A stretch of 64,000 nucleotides of DNA from Cryptosporangium sp044454545. GTDB taxonomy: Bacteria > Actinomycetota > Actinomycetes > Mycobacteriales > Cryptosporangiaceae. The DNA is taken from NCBI RefSeq assembly GCF_044454545.1, contig NZ_JBITDV010000013.1, positions 62,001-126,000 of the forward strand, written 5' to 3'. Both the position numbers and the translations under genes were made by a program. How positions within the stretch are numbered: position 1 is the stretch's first letter; each line of letters starts with the position of its first letter. Positions 17,020-24,563 of this stretch are shown here, piece after piece. The notes below the pieces were generated by a model. It was not told where the DNA came from. It was given only the letters and a program-made list of their open reading frames with translations, and did no database searches.

Positions 17020-17669
17020 TGCACCACCGAGCGGAGCGAGACACCGACCACCGCATCGGCAGGCGCGTCGCGGCCACCGGAGACGCTCGTCATCGACTCC
17101 TTCGCGATCTGGTGCGCGAGGAAGATGTGGTGGCCCTTGTTCGTCGGGGGCAGGTCGGAGTACGACAGGACCCGCATCGAGAGATTGATCTGCGCGCGGA
17201 TCGGATCGAGCGACGCGCTGAAGAACTGCTCGACGATGGAGAACTCGGTCAGGCGCACCGGAAGTACTCGGCGAGGCCCCCAGACCAGGAGCGTCAGCGG
17301 CGCTTCGGGGTGGACTATCGGCAGCGTGTCGTTGGCTTCCAGGTTGGCGTTCTTCTGCACGTCGGACGACGGGGGATAGAGCAGCAGTTCGAGACGGGCC
17401 AGTTGCGGGTGGATGCCCGGCCCGCCGCGGGGTTGGTCCGTGGCGGGTTGGTCCGTGGCGTCGATCTCGACGGCCATCGACAAGGTCTCGATCGGTGCCC
17501 CGGTCAGGCGGACGCTTTCGACGTTGTAGCCCGGAGCACGGGCGCGCACCGAACGGGTGATCCGCTCCGGGTTGAACTGGAACAGGACGACAGTGGACAT
17601 CGAGCCATCCGGGCCCACGGAGACCAGCGCACCCCGGAGTGGCTCGGCCGCGCCGCTCAGCCCCGCCAT
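17016..17669 (-). CDS. CIS tube-adaptor protein (N-terminal domain of Afp7-type)
   Basis: A 217-aa protein, first gene of the baseplate operon, ATG 17669 with SD caggaa. Conserved features are VLFQFNPERITRSVRARAPG near the start, LELLLYPPSSDVQKN in the middle, and PLTLLVWGPRRVLPVRLTEF then LDPIRAQINLSMRVLSY in the second half. These are typical of the CIS tube N-terminal family, which joins the inner tube to the baseplate hub. It overlaps the LysM gene by four bases. Confidence 0.88.
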   Translation of the reverse strand: MAGLSGAAEPLRGALVSVGPDGSMSTVVLFQFNPERITRSVRARAPGYNVESVRLTGAPIETLSMAVEIDATDQPATDQPRGGPGIHPQLARLELLLYPPSSDVQKNANLEANDTLPIVHPEAPLTLLVWGPRRVLPVRLTEFSIVEQFFSASLDPIRAQINLSMRVLSYSDLPPTNKGHHIFLAHQIAKESMTSVSGGRDAPADAVVGVSLRSVVQ

Positions 17670-17713
17670 CAGTTCCTGCCCGTCGCCATGCGGCGGATTC
17701 TCGGCCGAGCGTC

Positions 17714-17742
17714 GTCACCGCACTGTCACCGGGCCGTCACCG
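17714..17742 (-). promoter_or_regulatory. Triple heptamer direct repeat, SARP-type operator of the baseplate operon
   Basis: On the minus strand CGGTGAC occurs three times without mismatch (17742-17736, 17731-17725, 17720-17714), each separated by exactly 4 bp, giving an 11-bp period. Tandem heptamers at 11-bp spacing are the known recognition geometry of SARP activators. The last repeat is 44 bp upstream of the ATG at 17669 and about 11 bp before a -10-like gagaat. Regulator identity is unknown; a SARP gene occurs at 48718 but is far away. Confidence 0.6.
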
Positions 17743-17785
17743 GCTTCGGGCGTGACGGAAGGGTGGAGGAGAAGCCTGGCCGGCC

Positions 17786-17995
17786 GTGCTCCCGGTCGCC
17801 GCCGCGACGAACGTCCTCAAACATGCCGGCCCGGCACACGTCGGCATCGAGATCGGCTACGGCGAGATACGCCCGCCCACGGCATCAAAGGCATGCGGGA
17901 ACGGGCGGAGCTCTACGGCGGTGCTCGACGCGGGTCCGCGAGACGAGGGAGGGTTCGCGGTGGTCGCGCGCTTACCGATCGGAGAGGAACGATGA
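17786..17995 (+). pseudogene. NarL-type sensor histidine kinase remnant (ATPase domain fragments)
   Basis: Pieces of the HATPase domain are readable in different frames. ATNVLKHAGPAHVGIEIGYG (N-box) ends near EIRP. GIKGMRERAELYGG (G-box region) is in another frame, then VLDAGPRDEGGFAVVARLPI returns to the first frame and ends at TGA 17993-17995. A normal kinase would have about 20 more residues between the N-box strand and the G-box, so an internal deletion with frameshift is evident. Everything upstream (dimerisation, sensor) is missing. It overlaps the response-regulator remnant by ATGA, the usual order for this type of two-component operon. Confidence 0.75.
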
Positions 17996-18105
17996 CCGTA
18001 CGGATCCTCGTCGCGGACGTCAGGGCGAAGCTCGGCCTGAACAGCCGGGCCCAGGCGGTCGTCGTCGCGTACGAAACCGGCCTGGTCGTGCCGGGAACTG
18101 GCTAA
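17992..18105 (+). pseudogene. Response regulator remnant with internal deletion (37 codons)
   Basis: The ATG at 17992 overlaps the kinase stop. The reading frame joins the receiver start MTVRILVAD directly to VRAKLGLNSRAQAVVVAYET, the end of a NarL/LuxR HTH. About 170 residues including the phospho-acceptor Asp are missing, while frame is kept. The stop follows GLVVPGTG. This is the deleted partner of the adjacent kinase remnant. Confidence 0.8.
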
Positions 18106-18115
18106 CGTACGCGCC

Positions 18116-19516
18116 ATGGTGCAGCCCTTCGCTTCCGCACTCGACCTCGCCGCCGCCATCCGCCGCAAAGAAATCAGCCCGGTCGAGGCGGTCGACGCCT
18201 GCTTCGCCCGCATCGACGAACTGGACCCCGCGCTCAACGCGTTCTGCTTCCGCGCCGACGACGAGGTGCGAGCAGCCGCTGCGGCCGCCGCCGACGCGGT
18301 GGTGCGGGCCTCGTCGCCCGACGATCTGCCGCCGTTCCACGGCGTCCCCCTGCCGATCAAAGACCTGCACGACGTGGCCGGCTGGCCGACGACGTACGGG
18401 TCGGCCGGTGCGAGCCGGGAGCCGGTGGCGGAGTCGGAGCCGGTCGTCCGGCGGTTCGTCGACGCGGGGTTCGTTCTGCTCGGGAAGACCGCCGCACCGG
18501 AGTTCGGCACGGTGTCGTTCACCGAGAGCGACGCGCTCGGCATCTCCCGCAACCCGTGGAACCGCGAGCGCACCCCCGGTGGGTCGTCGGGCGGGGCGGC
18601 GATCGCGGTCGCGACCGGGATGGCGCCGCTCGCCCACGCGTCCGACGGCGGCGGGTCGATCCGGATTCCGGCCTCGTGCAACGGGCTGGTCGGCCTGAAG
18701 CCGACCCGGGGGCGGGTGACCAATACGACGGTCGGGGGTGAGGGCCTGGTCACCAGCGGCGTGCTGACGCGGACGGTGGCGGAGACGGAGGCCGTGCTGA
18801 ACGTGCTGGCGCGGCACGATCCGGCGGCGTGGTGGTCACCGCCGACGCAGCCGTTGGCGGCGTCCTCGCAGACCGGGCTGCGGATCGGCGTGCTCACCGA
18901 GTCGCCGATTCCCGGGATCGCGGTCGACCCGGCCTGCGTGCGGGCGGTCGAGTCGGCATTGCGGGCGCTGGAGGCCGCGGGTCACCACGTGGTCGACGAG
19001 CCGCTACCGCTACCGCCGTCCGACGAGTTGGTCGGCGCGTTCATGACGATCTGGAACCTCGGCAGCGCCGGGATCCCGCTCGCCGACCCCGACCGGGTCG
19101 AGCCGCACAACCGGGCGTTGCGGGACGCGGCGCGGGCGATCGACTCGTGGACGTACGCCGAGGCGGTCCAGAAGACCCAGCTGCTGTCCCGGCAGATCGT
19201 CGAGGGCTTCGTGGCCCGCTACGACGTGTTCGTGACGCCGACGATGGCGTGCCTGCCACCGGTGGTCGGCTCGTGGCGGGCGGGTATGGACGACGAGCCG
19301 ATGATGGCGCTGTTCAACAGCTACCCGATGGCGGTGTTCACCTCGGTGTTCAACGTGACCGGGCAGCCGGCGATCTCGGTGCCGGTCGGTTTCGACGAGG
19401 AGACCGGGCTGCCGGTCGGCGTCCAGATCGTGGCGGCGCCGTGGCGCGAGGATCTGCTGCTCCAGCTGGCCACGACGCTGGAGGCGGCCCTTCCCTGGGG
19501 TGATCGCCACCCGTGA
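18116..19516 (+). CDS. Amidase (amidase-signature family)
   Basis: A 466-aa protein with ATG 18116. It contains the complete amidase signature: Lys82 in LPIKDLHDV, GGSSGG at 155-160 with the cis-Ser, and the nucleophile Ser181 in DGGGSIRIPAS. Length is normal for the family, and no signal peptide is seen, so it is cytoplasmic. It hydrolyses an amide to acid plus ammonia; substrate is unknown. It starts only 10 bp after the response-regulator remnant and has no clear promoter of its own. Confidence 0.9.
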   Translation: MVQPFASALDLAAAIRRKEISPVEAVDACFARIDELDPALNAFCFRADDEVRAAAAAAADAVVRASSPDDLPPFHGVPLPIKDLHDVAGWPTTYGSAGASREPVAESEPVVRRFVDAGFVLLGKTAAPEFGTVSFTESDALGISRNPWNRERTPGGSSGGAAIAVATGMAPLAHASDGGGSIRIPASCNGLVGLKPTRGRVTNTTVGGEGLVTSGVLTRTVAETEAVLNVLARHDPAAWWSPPTQPLAASSQTGLRIGVLTESPIPGIAVDPACVRAVESALRALEAAGHHVVDEPLPLPPSDELVGAFMTIWNLGSAGIPLADPDRVEPHNRALRDAARAIDSWTYAEAVQKTQLLSRQIVEGFVARYDVFVTPTMACLPPVVGSWRAGMDDEPMMALFNSYPMAVFTSVFNVTGQPAISVPVGFDEETGLPVGVQIVAAPWREDLLLQLATTLEAALPWGDRHP

Positions 19517-19517
19517 A

Positions 19518-19539
19518 CGAACGGCCGGCCGACCGTTCG
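19518..19539. terminator. Hairpin after the amidase gene
   Basis: Inverted repeat CGAACGG-ccggccga-CCGTTCG begins immediately after the amidase stop and precedes the converging secreted-peptide remnant. No U-tract; probable stop or processing hairpin. Confidence 0.45.
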
Positions 19540-19553
19540 AGATCCTCGGACCG

Positions 19554-19874
19554 TCAGCAGCCGGCGTTGAGGCTGGCCGTGGTCGCCCTGGCCCAGTCCC
19601 GCTCGGCGTAGACCAAGAGGGTGTAGAACGTCGGTCCGTAGATTCTCCCCTGAAAGGTGGAGTACCTGCTCATCGCGCTCTGTTACGTGTCGTACGCCGC
19701 GGACTCGGCGTTGAGCAACCTGTAGCAGTCCCAGGGCAACGCCTGGGCCGGACTGGCGAGGCCGAACGTGGCCAGCCCGGCGACGGTGGCTGCAGCAACG
19801 GTCGCCGCGCGTATTTTGGTGATTCGCACCTTTTTCTTCGGTCTCACGATGTGGGGGAGCGGAGAAAGGGTCAC
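19554..19874 (-). pseudogene. Small secreted protein gene interrupted by a TAA codon
   Basis: From ATG 19874 (or an internal GTG at 19829) the frame encodes a signal peptide: basic VRITKIR, then AATVAAATVAGLATFGLASP and the cleavage motif AQA. A short mature part LPWDCYRLLNAESAAYDT follows, and TAA at 19685-19683 stops translation. The same frame then continues open for 42 codons (QSAMSRYSTFQGRIYGPTFY and on to AERDWARATTASLNAGC) to TGA at 19556-19554. The second half is protein-like and ends in Cys, so the original product was probably a secreted protein of about 106 residues with a Cys-Cys bridge. The family is not recognised. Confidence 0.6.
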
Positions 19875-19907
19875 ACCGCGGCCTGAAGCGGCGCTGGAAG
19901 CACCGCC

Positions 19908-21107
19908 TCACGATCGTCGACGGAGCCGGATCAGCCAGGGCGCGGCGCCGATCGCGACGAAGACGACGAGTAGCGGGAGCGGCCACCAGCCCGGGACCGC
20001 CCGTTTCGGCGGCGGCGGGGTAGCGGCCACCCACGGGCGGGCACTTTTCGACCAAGCCAGGAACGCGTCGCCGATCGGCAACAGGCCGAAGGCGTACCGC
20101 CGCGTGTGCCAGGTGTCGATCGGCAGCCCCGCCACTTCGCCGAACCGGGCCAGCCCGTCCGCGAGCGACTCGTCGCCCTGCACCTTCGCCGCCCCGATCG
20201 TCACCACGGTCGCGGCGAAGCTGACGCCGAGCGGAAGCGGGCCGGAGTCCACATCGGCCGCGCCGTCGGTGCCGTGCGGGTACTCGCGGATCGCCGGGCC
20301 GAGACCGAGCGGCCGGCTCAGGAACGTCGTCCGGAAGCGGGTGTACTGGGAGCGGGCGAACGGCGGGTCGATCTCCGGCAGGAACCGCTGGATGATGCTC
20401 TGCGAGCTGCCGCGGGCGCTCGACGTGGGTGCGCCGGTCGTGACGTCGGCGGTGTGCGGGATCAGCCCGGTGGCCGGGTCCAGCCCGGCCCGGACCTTCG
20501 CCGTCCACCGCGCCACCGTGCCCTGGTACTTCCGGCTGAGCACGGCGTCGTGCAGAGCCAGCGACGCCGCCGCGACCGTGGAGTCGACCGGCCAGGCCTG
20601 TCCCGGATACGCCGCCAGGTACGGCGTGGCCGACGCGTCGAACGCGGCCGCGATCTCGGCCGAGTCCCGCTCGAACCGGGCGACCTCGGCGGCGTCGGCG
20701 GCGTCGTGCGGCGGCAACCGGAGAATTCCGCCGCGGAGCCAGTTCACCCAGCCGCGGTAGAAGATCCCGTAGGCGGGCGTCAGGCCGGCGTCGAACGGTC
20801 TCCGGCCCGCGGCGCTTTCCAGGTGCCTCAGCGCCCAGCCGGCCTCGCGCCGGGACCGGTCCGGCTCGTCGCCGGCCAGGCCGAGGTCCACCTGGGCCAG
20901 GCCGTACAGCGCGTAGAGGAAGAAGTAGCCCTCGGGGAACTGGTCCTGGGCGCGCTCGGCCGCACCGGATTCGAGCTCGGCACGCAGGAACGTCAGTTGC
21001 CGACGTACCGAGGAGGTGGTGTCGGCCGGCGCGAGAAGCCGGACGCTCGCCCCCAGCGCGAGGAGGCTGATCAGCCCGAACACCAGACAGCGCAGGACGC
21101 GGGGCAC
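19908..21107 (-). CDS. Membrane-anchored extracytoplasmic helical protein of unknown function
   Basis: A 399-aa protein starting at ATG 21107. It has an N-terminal membrane anchor (LRCLVFGLISLLALGASVRL), a long extracytoplasmic part and a C-terminal membrane helix (PLPLLVVFVAIGAAPWLIRL) followed by RRRS. The middle has repeated helical pairs with conserved-looking phrases FFLYALYGLAQVDLGL, YGIFYRGWVNWLRGG and AYPGQAWPVDSTVAAASLAL. This resembles an alpha/alpha-barrel arrangement such as linalool dehydratase-like proteins, though I cannot assign it. Divergent from the next small membrane protein. Confidence 0.75.
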   Translation of the reverse strand: MPRVLRCLVFGLISLLALGASVRLLAPADTTSSVRRQLTFLRAELESGAAERAQDQFPEGYFFLYALYGLAQVDLGLAGDEPDRSRREAGWALRHLESAAGRRPFDAGLTPAYGIFYRGWVNWLRGGILRLPPHDAADAAEVARFERDSAEIAAAFDASATPYLAAYPGQAWPVDSTVAAASLALHDAVLSRKYQGTVARWTAKVRAGLDPATGLIPHTADVTTGAPTSSARGSSQSIIQRFLPEIDPPFARSQYTRFRTTFLSRPLGLGPAIREYPHGTDGAADVDSGPLPLGVSFAATVVTIGAAKVQGDESLADGLARFGEVAGLPIDTWHTRRYAFGLLPIGDAFLAWSKSARPWVAATPPPPKRAVPGWWPLPLLVVFVAIGAAPWLIRLRRRS

Positions 21108-21215
21108 TCCTGCGATCGTAGAGCCGGGCCGCGAGCTCCCGACGCGCTACCGCACCCGCTGCCTGCGGCGGCCGGTGAGGGCGTAGAGCGCGTCGCGGTC
21201 GTCGCCCTCCTCGCC

Positions 21216-21521
21216 GTGATCGTCCTCGACTGGCCCGGCCTGCCCACGGCCAAGCGCCTGACGTTCAGCGGGCTGGCGCTCCTCGGGCTCTACCTTCTCC
21301 GGCGGACCTACGCCGCGGTGCACGCGCTCCGTACCCAGGACCCGTTGAAGTTCGTCGGACACGTCGGCTTCGTTCTCATCTCGCTGTTCGACGGCTTCGC
21401 GATCGTGTCCGCGCTGGATCTGCACCTGCCCGGGGTGGCCGTGGCGCTCTCTGCGGTGCTCGGCGTCGTCGTGGGTGTGGTGGCCGTTCGGCGGGCGGGC
21501 CGGATCGTTGTCCCCCGTTAG
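21216..21521 (+). CDS. Small hypothetical membrane protein
   Basis: A reading frame of about 101 codons from GTG 21216 encodes three to four hydrophobic segments (LTFSGLALLGLYLLRRTYAA, VGFVLISLFDGFAIVSAL, VAVALSAVLGVVVGVVAV) and ends with basic RRAGRIVVPR. The frame is open further upstream without ATG, so the start could be earlier (CTG 21159). No family is recognised. The regular spacing of hydrophobic helices and basic loops supports a real membrane protein. Confidence 0.5.
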   Translation: MIVLDWPGLPTAKRLTFSGLALLGLYLLRRTYAAVHALRTQDPLKFVGHVGFVLISLFDGFAIVSALDLHLPGVAVALSAVLGVVVGVVAVRRAGRIVVPR

Positions 21522-21625
21522 AGCTACACACAGGTGTCCACTGCGTGGTGACGTTTCGGCGGTAGCGGATCAATAGCGTCCTTTGTGGCCGCGGCGCCCG
21601 AGCCGCGAACCCCGAAGGAGTCGTC

Positions 21626-22477
21626 ATGCGCTTTCTCTTCCAGTTCGTGGCGGTCGTCGCGATCTCCGCCGCCGGTGGCCAGGCCGTCACGGCGGTGCAG
21701 GACAACCCGTGGCTCACGCTGCCCGTCGGACTGGCGGCCGCGGTGCTCGCGACGCTGGTCTACCGGTGGGTGGTCGGCCGCACCGAGAAGCGTGAGGTCA
21801 CCGAGCTGGCCGGACGCAAGGCGGCCGGCGGTTTGACCCGCGGTGTCCTGATCGGCTTCGCGATGTTCGCCGCAGTGATCGTCAACCTCTGGTTCCTCGG
21901 CTACGTCCACGTCCACGTCGACGGAGTCGGGTCGGTGAGCGGCGCGCTGGGGATCCTCGGCTTCATGACCGCGGCCGCGACCACCGAGGAGCTGATGTTC
22001 CGGGGCGTGTTGTTCCGCTGGGTCGAGAAGCTGACCGGCACCTGGATCGCGCTCCTGCTCACCGGCCTGGTGTTCGGCGCGTCCCACCTGATGAACCCGG
22101 ACGCGACCCTGTGGGGTGCGATCGCGATCGCTCTCTCGGCCGGTTTCATGCTCGCCGCCTGCTATGCCGCGACCCGCAACCTCTGGGTGACGATCGGCTG
22201 GCACCTGGGCTGGAACTTCGCGCTGGGTGGCGTGTTCAGCGCGACGGTGTCCGGTAACGGCGACTCCAAGGGGCTGCTCGACACCACGCTGAGCAGCGGC
22301 CCGGACCTCGTCACCGGCGGCGCGTTCGGCGTCGAGGGCAGCCTCTACACGGTCGGCGTGGGTGTGGTGCTGACCGTCTTCTTCCTCTGGCTCGCGGCCC
22401 GGCGCGGCACGATCGTCCCGATGCGCCGCAGCCGCCGCGAGACCGCCGTCACGCAGCCGGTTCCGGCCGCTCGGTAG
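21626..22477 (+). CDS. CPBP family intramembrane metalloprotease
   Basis: A 283-aa protein with ATG 21626 and SD gaagga. It has about seven membrane helices and the CPBP/Abi motifs TTEELMFRG (E121, E122, R126), FGASHL (H154) and the third motif GWHLGWNF near residue 192. Members are Rce1-like intramembrane proteases, often acting in bacteriocin immunity or stress. Substrate is unknown. Its 3' end overlaps the converging MFS gene by 29 bp. Confidence 0.9.
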   Translation: MRFLFQFVAVVAISAAGGQAVTAVQDNPWLTLPVGLAAAVLATLVYRWVVGRTEKREVTELAGRKAAGGLTRGVLIGFAMFAAVIVNLWFLGYVHVHVDGVGSVSGALGILGFMTAAATTEELMFRGVLFRWVEKLTGTWIALLLTGLVFGASHLMNPDATLWGAIAIALSAGFMLAACYAATRNLWVTIGWHLGWNFALGGVFSATVSGNGDSKGLLDTTLSSGPDLVTGGAFGVEGSLYTVGVGVVLTVFFLWLAARRGTIVPMRRSRRETAVTQPVPAAR

Positions 22478-23672
22478 CCGGCGGCCGGACCGTGCCGCCG
22501 AGGAGCGCGGCCACGCCGAGCAGCGCCGCGACGACGATCAGCGAGCGCAGCACGGTGTAGTGGTCGCCCAGGAATCCGATCACCGGCGGCCCGGCGAGGA
22601 ACGCGCAGTACCCGATCGACGCGATCACGCTGACCCGGGCGGCCGCGCGTCGCGGATCGTCCCCACCGGCGCTCATGCCGACCGGGAAGCCCAGCGACGC
22701 ACCGAGGCCCCAGAGCAGCGTGCCGGCGTAGGCGTAGGCCGGGGCGGGCGCGAACACGAAGAGCGAGACCCCGGCGATACCGATCACGGCGAGCGCGCGG
22801 ACGACGGTCGTGCGTCCGTAGCGGTCGAGCAGGCCGGGGCCGAACCACCGTCCGATCGTCATCGCGGTGAGGAAGCCGGCGAAGGCGAGCGTGCCGAGCG
22901 CGGGGGAGACGTGGTGACCGTCGATCGCCGCGATGCTGATCCAGTCGTTCCCGACGCCCTCGGTGAAGGCGAACATGAGCACGAACACCCCGATCAGCAG
23001 GGTCCGCGGCTCCCGCCAGGCGGTCAGCGCACCGACCCGCGGCGCTTCCTCCTCCTCCGCCGGCTCCGCGCCGTCGTGGTCGGCGACGAACCGCTGCGCC
23101 TGCCACACCACGATGGCGACGACGATCAGGGCGACGACGGCCAGGTGGACGGCGACCGGTACGTGCAGGGCGATCATCGCGGTACCGACGAGAGCCCCGG
23201 CGACGGTACCGACGCTGAACCCGGCGTGGAACCGGGACATGATCGACCGGCCGAGATGCCGCTCCACCACGGTGCCCTGCACGTTCATCCCCACGTCCCA
23301 GGCGCCGTTGGCGAAACCGAGGACGAACAGCCCGATCACCACCGGAACCACGCCGACGAACGAGCCGACGCCTGCGGTGATCAGCCCGGCGCCGAACAGC
23401 ACGGCCATCGCCGTCACGGTGCGCGAGGACCCGATCCGGCTGATCACCGACCCCGAGATCGGCAGCGCGAGCAGCGATCCGGCCGCGATCGCGAGCAGCA
23501 CCAGGCCGAGCGCGGCCGGACCGAGGTCGAGCCGGTCGCGGACCTGCGGAATCCGGGACGCCCAGCTGGCGAACGCGAAGCCGGACCCGAAGAACGCGGC
23601 ATAGGTGGCGGTAATCGCGGACCGGGTGGCGGCAGGCGTCACGGTAGTGGTTCCGAGCATGCTTTCGAACAT
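22449..23672 (-). CDS. MFS transporter (probable exporter or sugar/purine permease)
   Basis: A 407-aa, 12-helix major facilitator. The start is ATG 23672 (MFESM); a second ATG at 23660 is possible. The long frame continuing to 25487 is antisense to other genes. It shows the MFS loop motif (GSVISRIGSSRTVTAM) and FANGAWDVGMNVQGTVVERH, seen in the YfcA/FucP-like bacterial MFS group. The central cytoplasmic loop is acidic (AEPAEEEEAPR). It is divergent from the DeoR gene with only 30 bp between starts, and the operator lies there. Confidence 0.85.
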   Translation of the reverse strand: MFESMLGTTTVTPAATRSAITATYAAFFGSGFAFASWASRIPQVRDRLDLGPAALGLVLLAIAAGSLLALPISGSVISRIGSSRTVTAMAVLFGAGLITAGVGSFVGVVPVVIGLFVLGFANGAWDVGMNVQGTVVERHLGRSIMSRFHAGFSVGTVAGALVGTAMIALHVPVAVHLAVVALIVVAIVVWQAQRFVADHDGAEPAEEEEAPRVGALTAWREPRTLLIGVFVLMFAFTEGVGNDWISIAAIDGHHVSPALGTLAFAGFLTAMTIGRWFGPGLLDRYGRTTVVRALAVIGIAGVSLFVFAPAPAYAYAGTLLWGLGASLGFPVGMSAGGDDPRRAAARVSVIASIGYCAFLAGPPVIGFLGDHYTVLRSLIVVAALLGVAALLGGTVRPPATERPEPAA

Positions 23673-23674
23673 AA

Positions 23675-23693
23675 CAAACACTTTCTGTGTTTG
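23675..23693. promoter_or_regulatory. Palindromic operator between MFS and DeoR genes
   Basis: Perfect inverted repeat CAAACAC-tttct-GTGTTTG occupies most of the 30-bp gap between the two start codons. It is AT-rich against the background and positioned to control both genes, as expected for autoregulation by the DeoR-family protein. Confidence 0.8.
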
Positions 23694-23702
23694 AATAGCG
23701 GC

Positions 23703-24458
23703 ATGACGATCAGCGACCGCCACCGGCGAATCCTGGACGCGGTGCAGCACGCCGGTCAGCTGGGGGTTACCCAATTGGCGGAGCTCACCGGCACCTCGGA
23801 GATGACCGTGCGCCGCGATCTGGAGCTGCTGGCCGATCAGGGCATGCTCGAGCGCTACCGCGGCGGCGCCCGCACGCTGGTGCTGCGGGGCGAGGAGCCG
23901 CCGTTCGCCGTCCGCACCCACGAAGACCTGGACGCCAAACGGCGCATCGCCGAGGCGGTCGCCGACCTGATCGCCGACGGGGAGGCCGTGGTCCTCGACA
24001 GCGGCACCACCTGCCTGGAGGTAGCCCGGCTGCTCACCCGGCGCCGCCTCACGGTCATGCCGATGTCCCTGCACGCCGCGAACGCGCTGGTCGGGGCACC
24101 GCAGCTGCGGTTGTTGCTGCCCGGCGGCGAACCCCGTCCGGACGAGCTCGCGCTGACCGGCCCGCTGGCCGAGGCGTCGCTGGCCGCGCTGCGGTTCGAC
24201 ACCGCGGTCCTCGGCTGCTGCGGGTTGACCGCCACCGGGCTCACCGCCTACGACCTGGCCGACGCCGCGATCAAGCGCGCGATCATCGCGTCCGCCCACC
24301 GGGTGATCGCGGTCGCCGACCCGGCCAAGTTCTCCCGGACCGCCCTGGCGTTCGTGACGCCGGTCGCCGCACTCGATCTGGTGGTCACCACCGACGACGC
24401 CGATCCCGAGCACACGAACGCCCTCACCGCCGCCGGCACCCTCGTCCAGAAAGTATGA
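23703..24458 (+). CDS. DeoR family transcriptional regulator
   Basis: A 251-aa protein from ATG 23703. The N-terminal winged HTH (VTQLAELTGTSEMTVRRDLE, residues about 20-40) and RYRGGA hinge are followed by a DeoRC sensor domain. That domain has LDSGTTCLEVARLL, LPGGE, FDTAVLGCCGLTATGLTAYD, and VADPAKFSRTALAFV near the end. DeoR proteins sense phosphorylated sugars or nucleosides and repress transport and catabolic genes. The only adjacent target is the MFS gene, so the ligand is probably its substrate. Confidence 0.93.
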   Translation: MTISDRHRRILDAVQHAGQLGVTQLAELTGTSEMTVRRDLELLADQGMLERYRGGARTLVLRGEEPPFAVRTHEDLDAKRRIAEAVADLIADGEAVVLDSGTTCLEVARLLTRRRLTVMPMSLHAANALVGAPQLRLLLPGGEPRPDELALTGPLAEASLAALRFDTAVLGCCGLTATGLTAYDLADAAIKRAIIASAHRVIAVADPAKFSRTALAFVTPVAALDLVVTTDDADPEHTNALTAAGTLVQKV

Positions 24459-24563
24459 GCACGGGCCCGAGCCTCCGGCCGGCCGTGCCCGCGCCCACCT
24501 CTTCACCGGCTCGGCCGCGCTGGTCACAGCGCCCCGGATCACAGCGCTCGGAAAGGCGTAACC

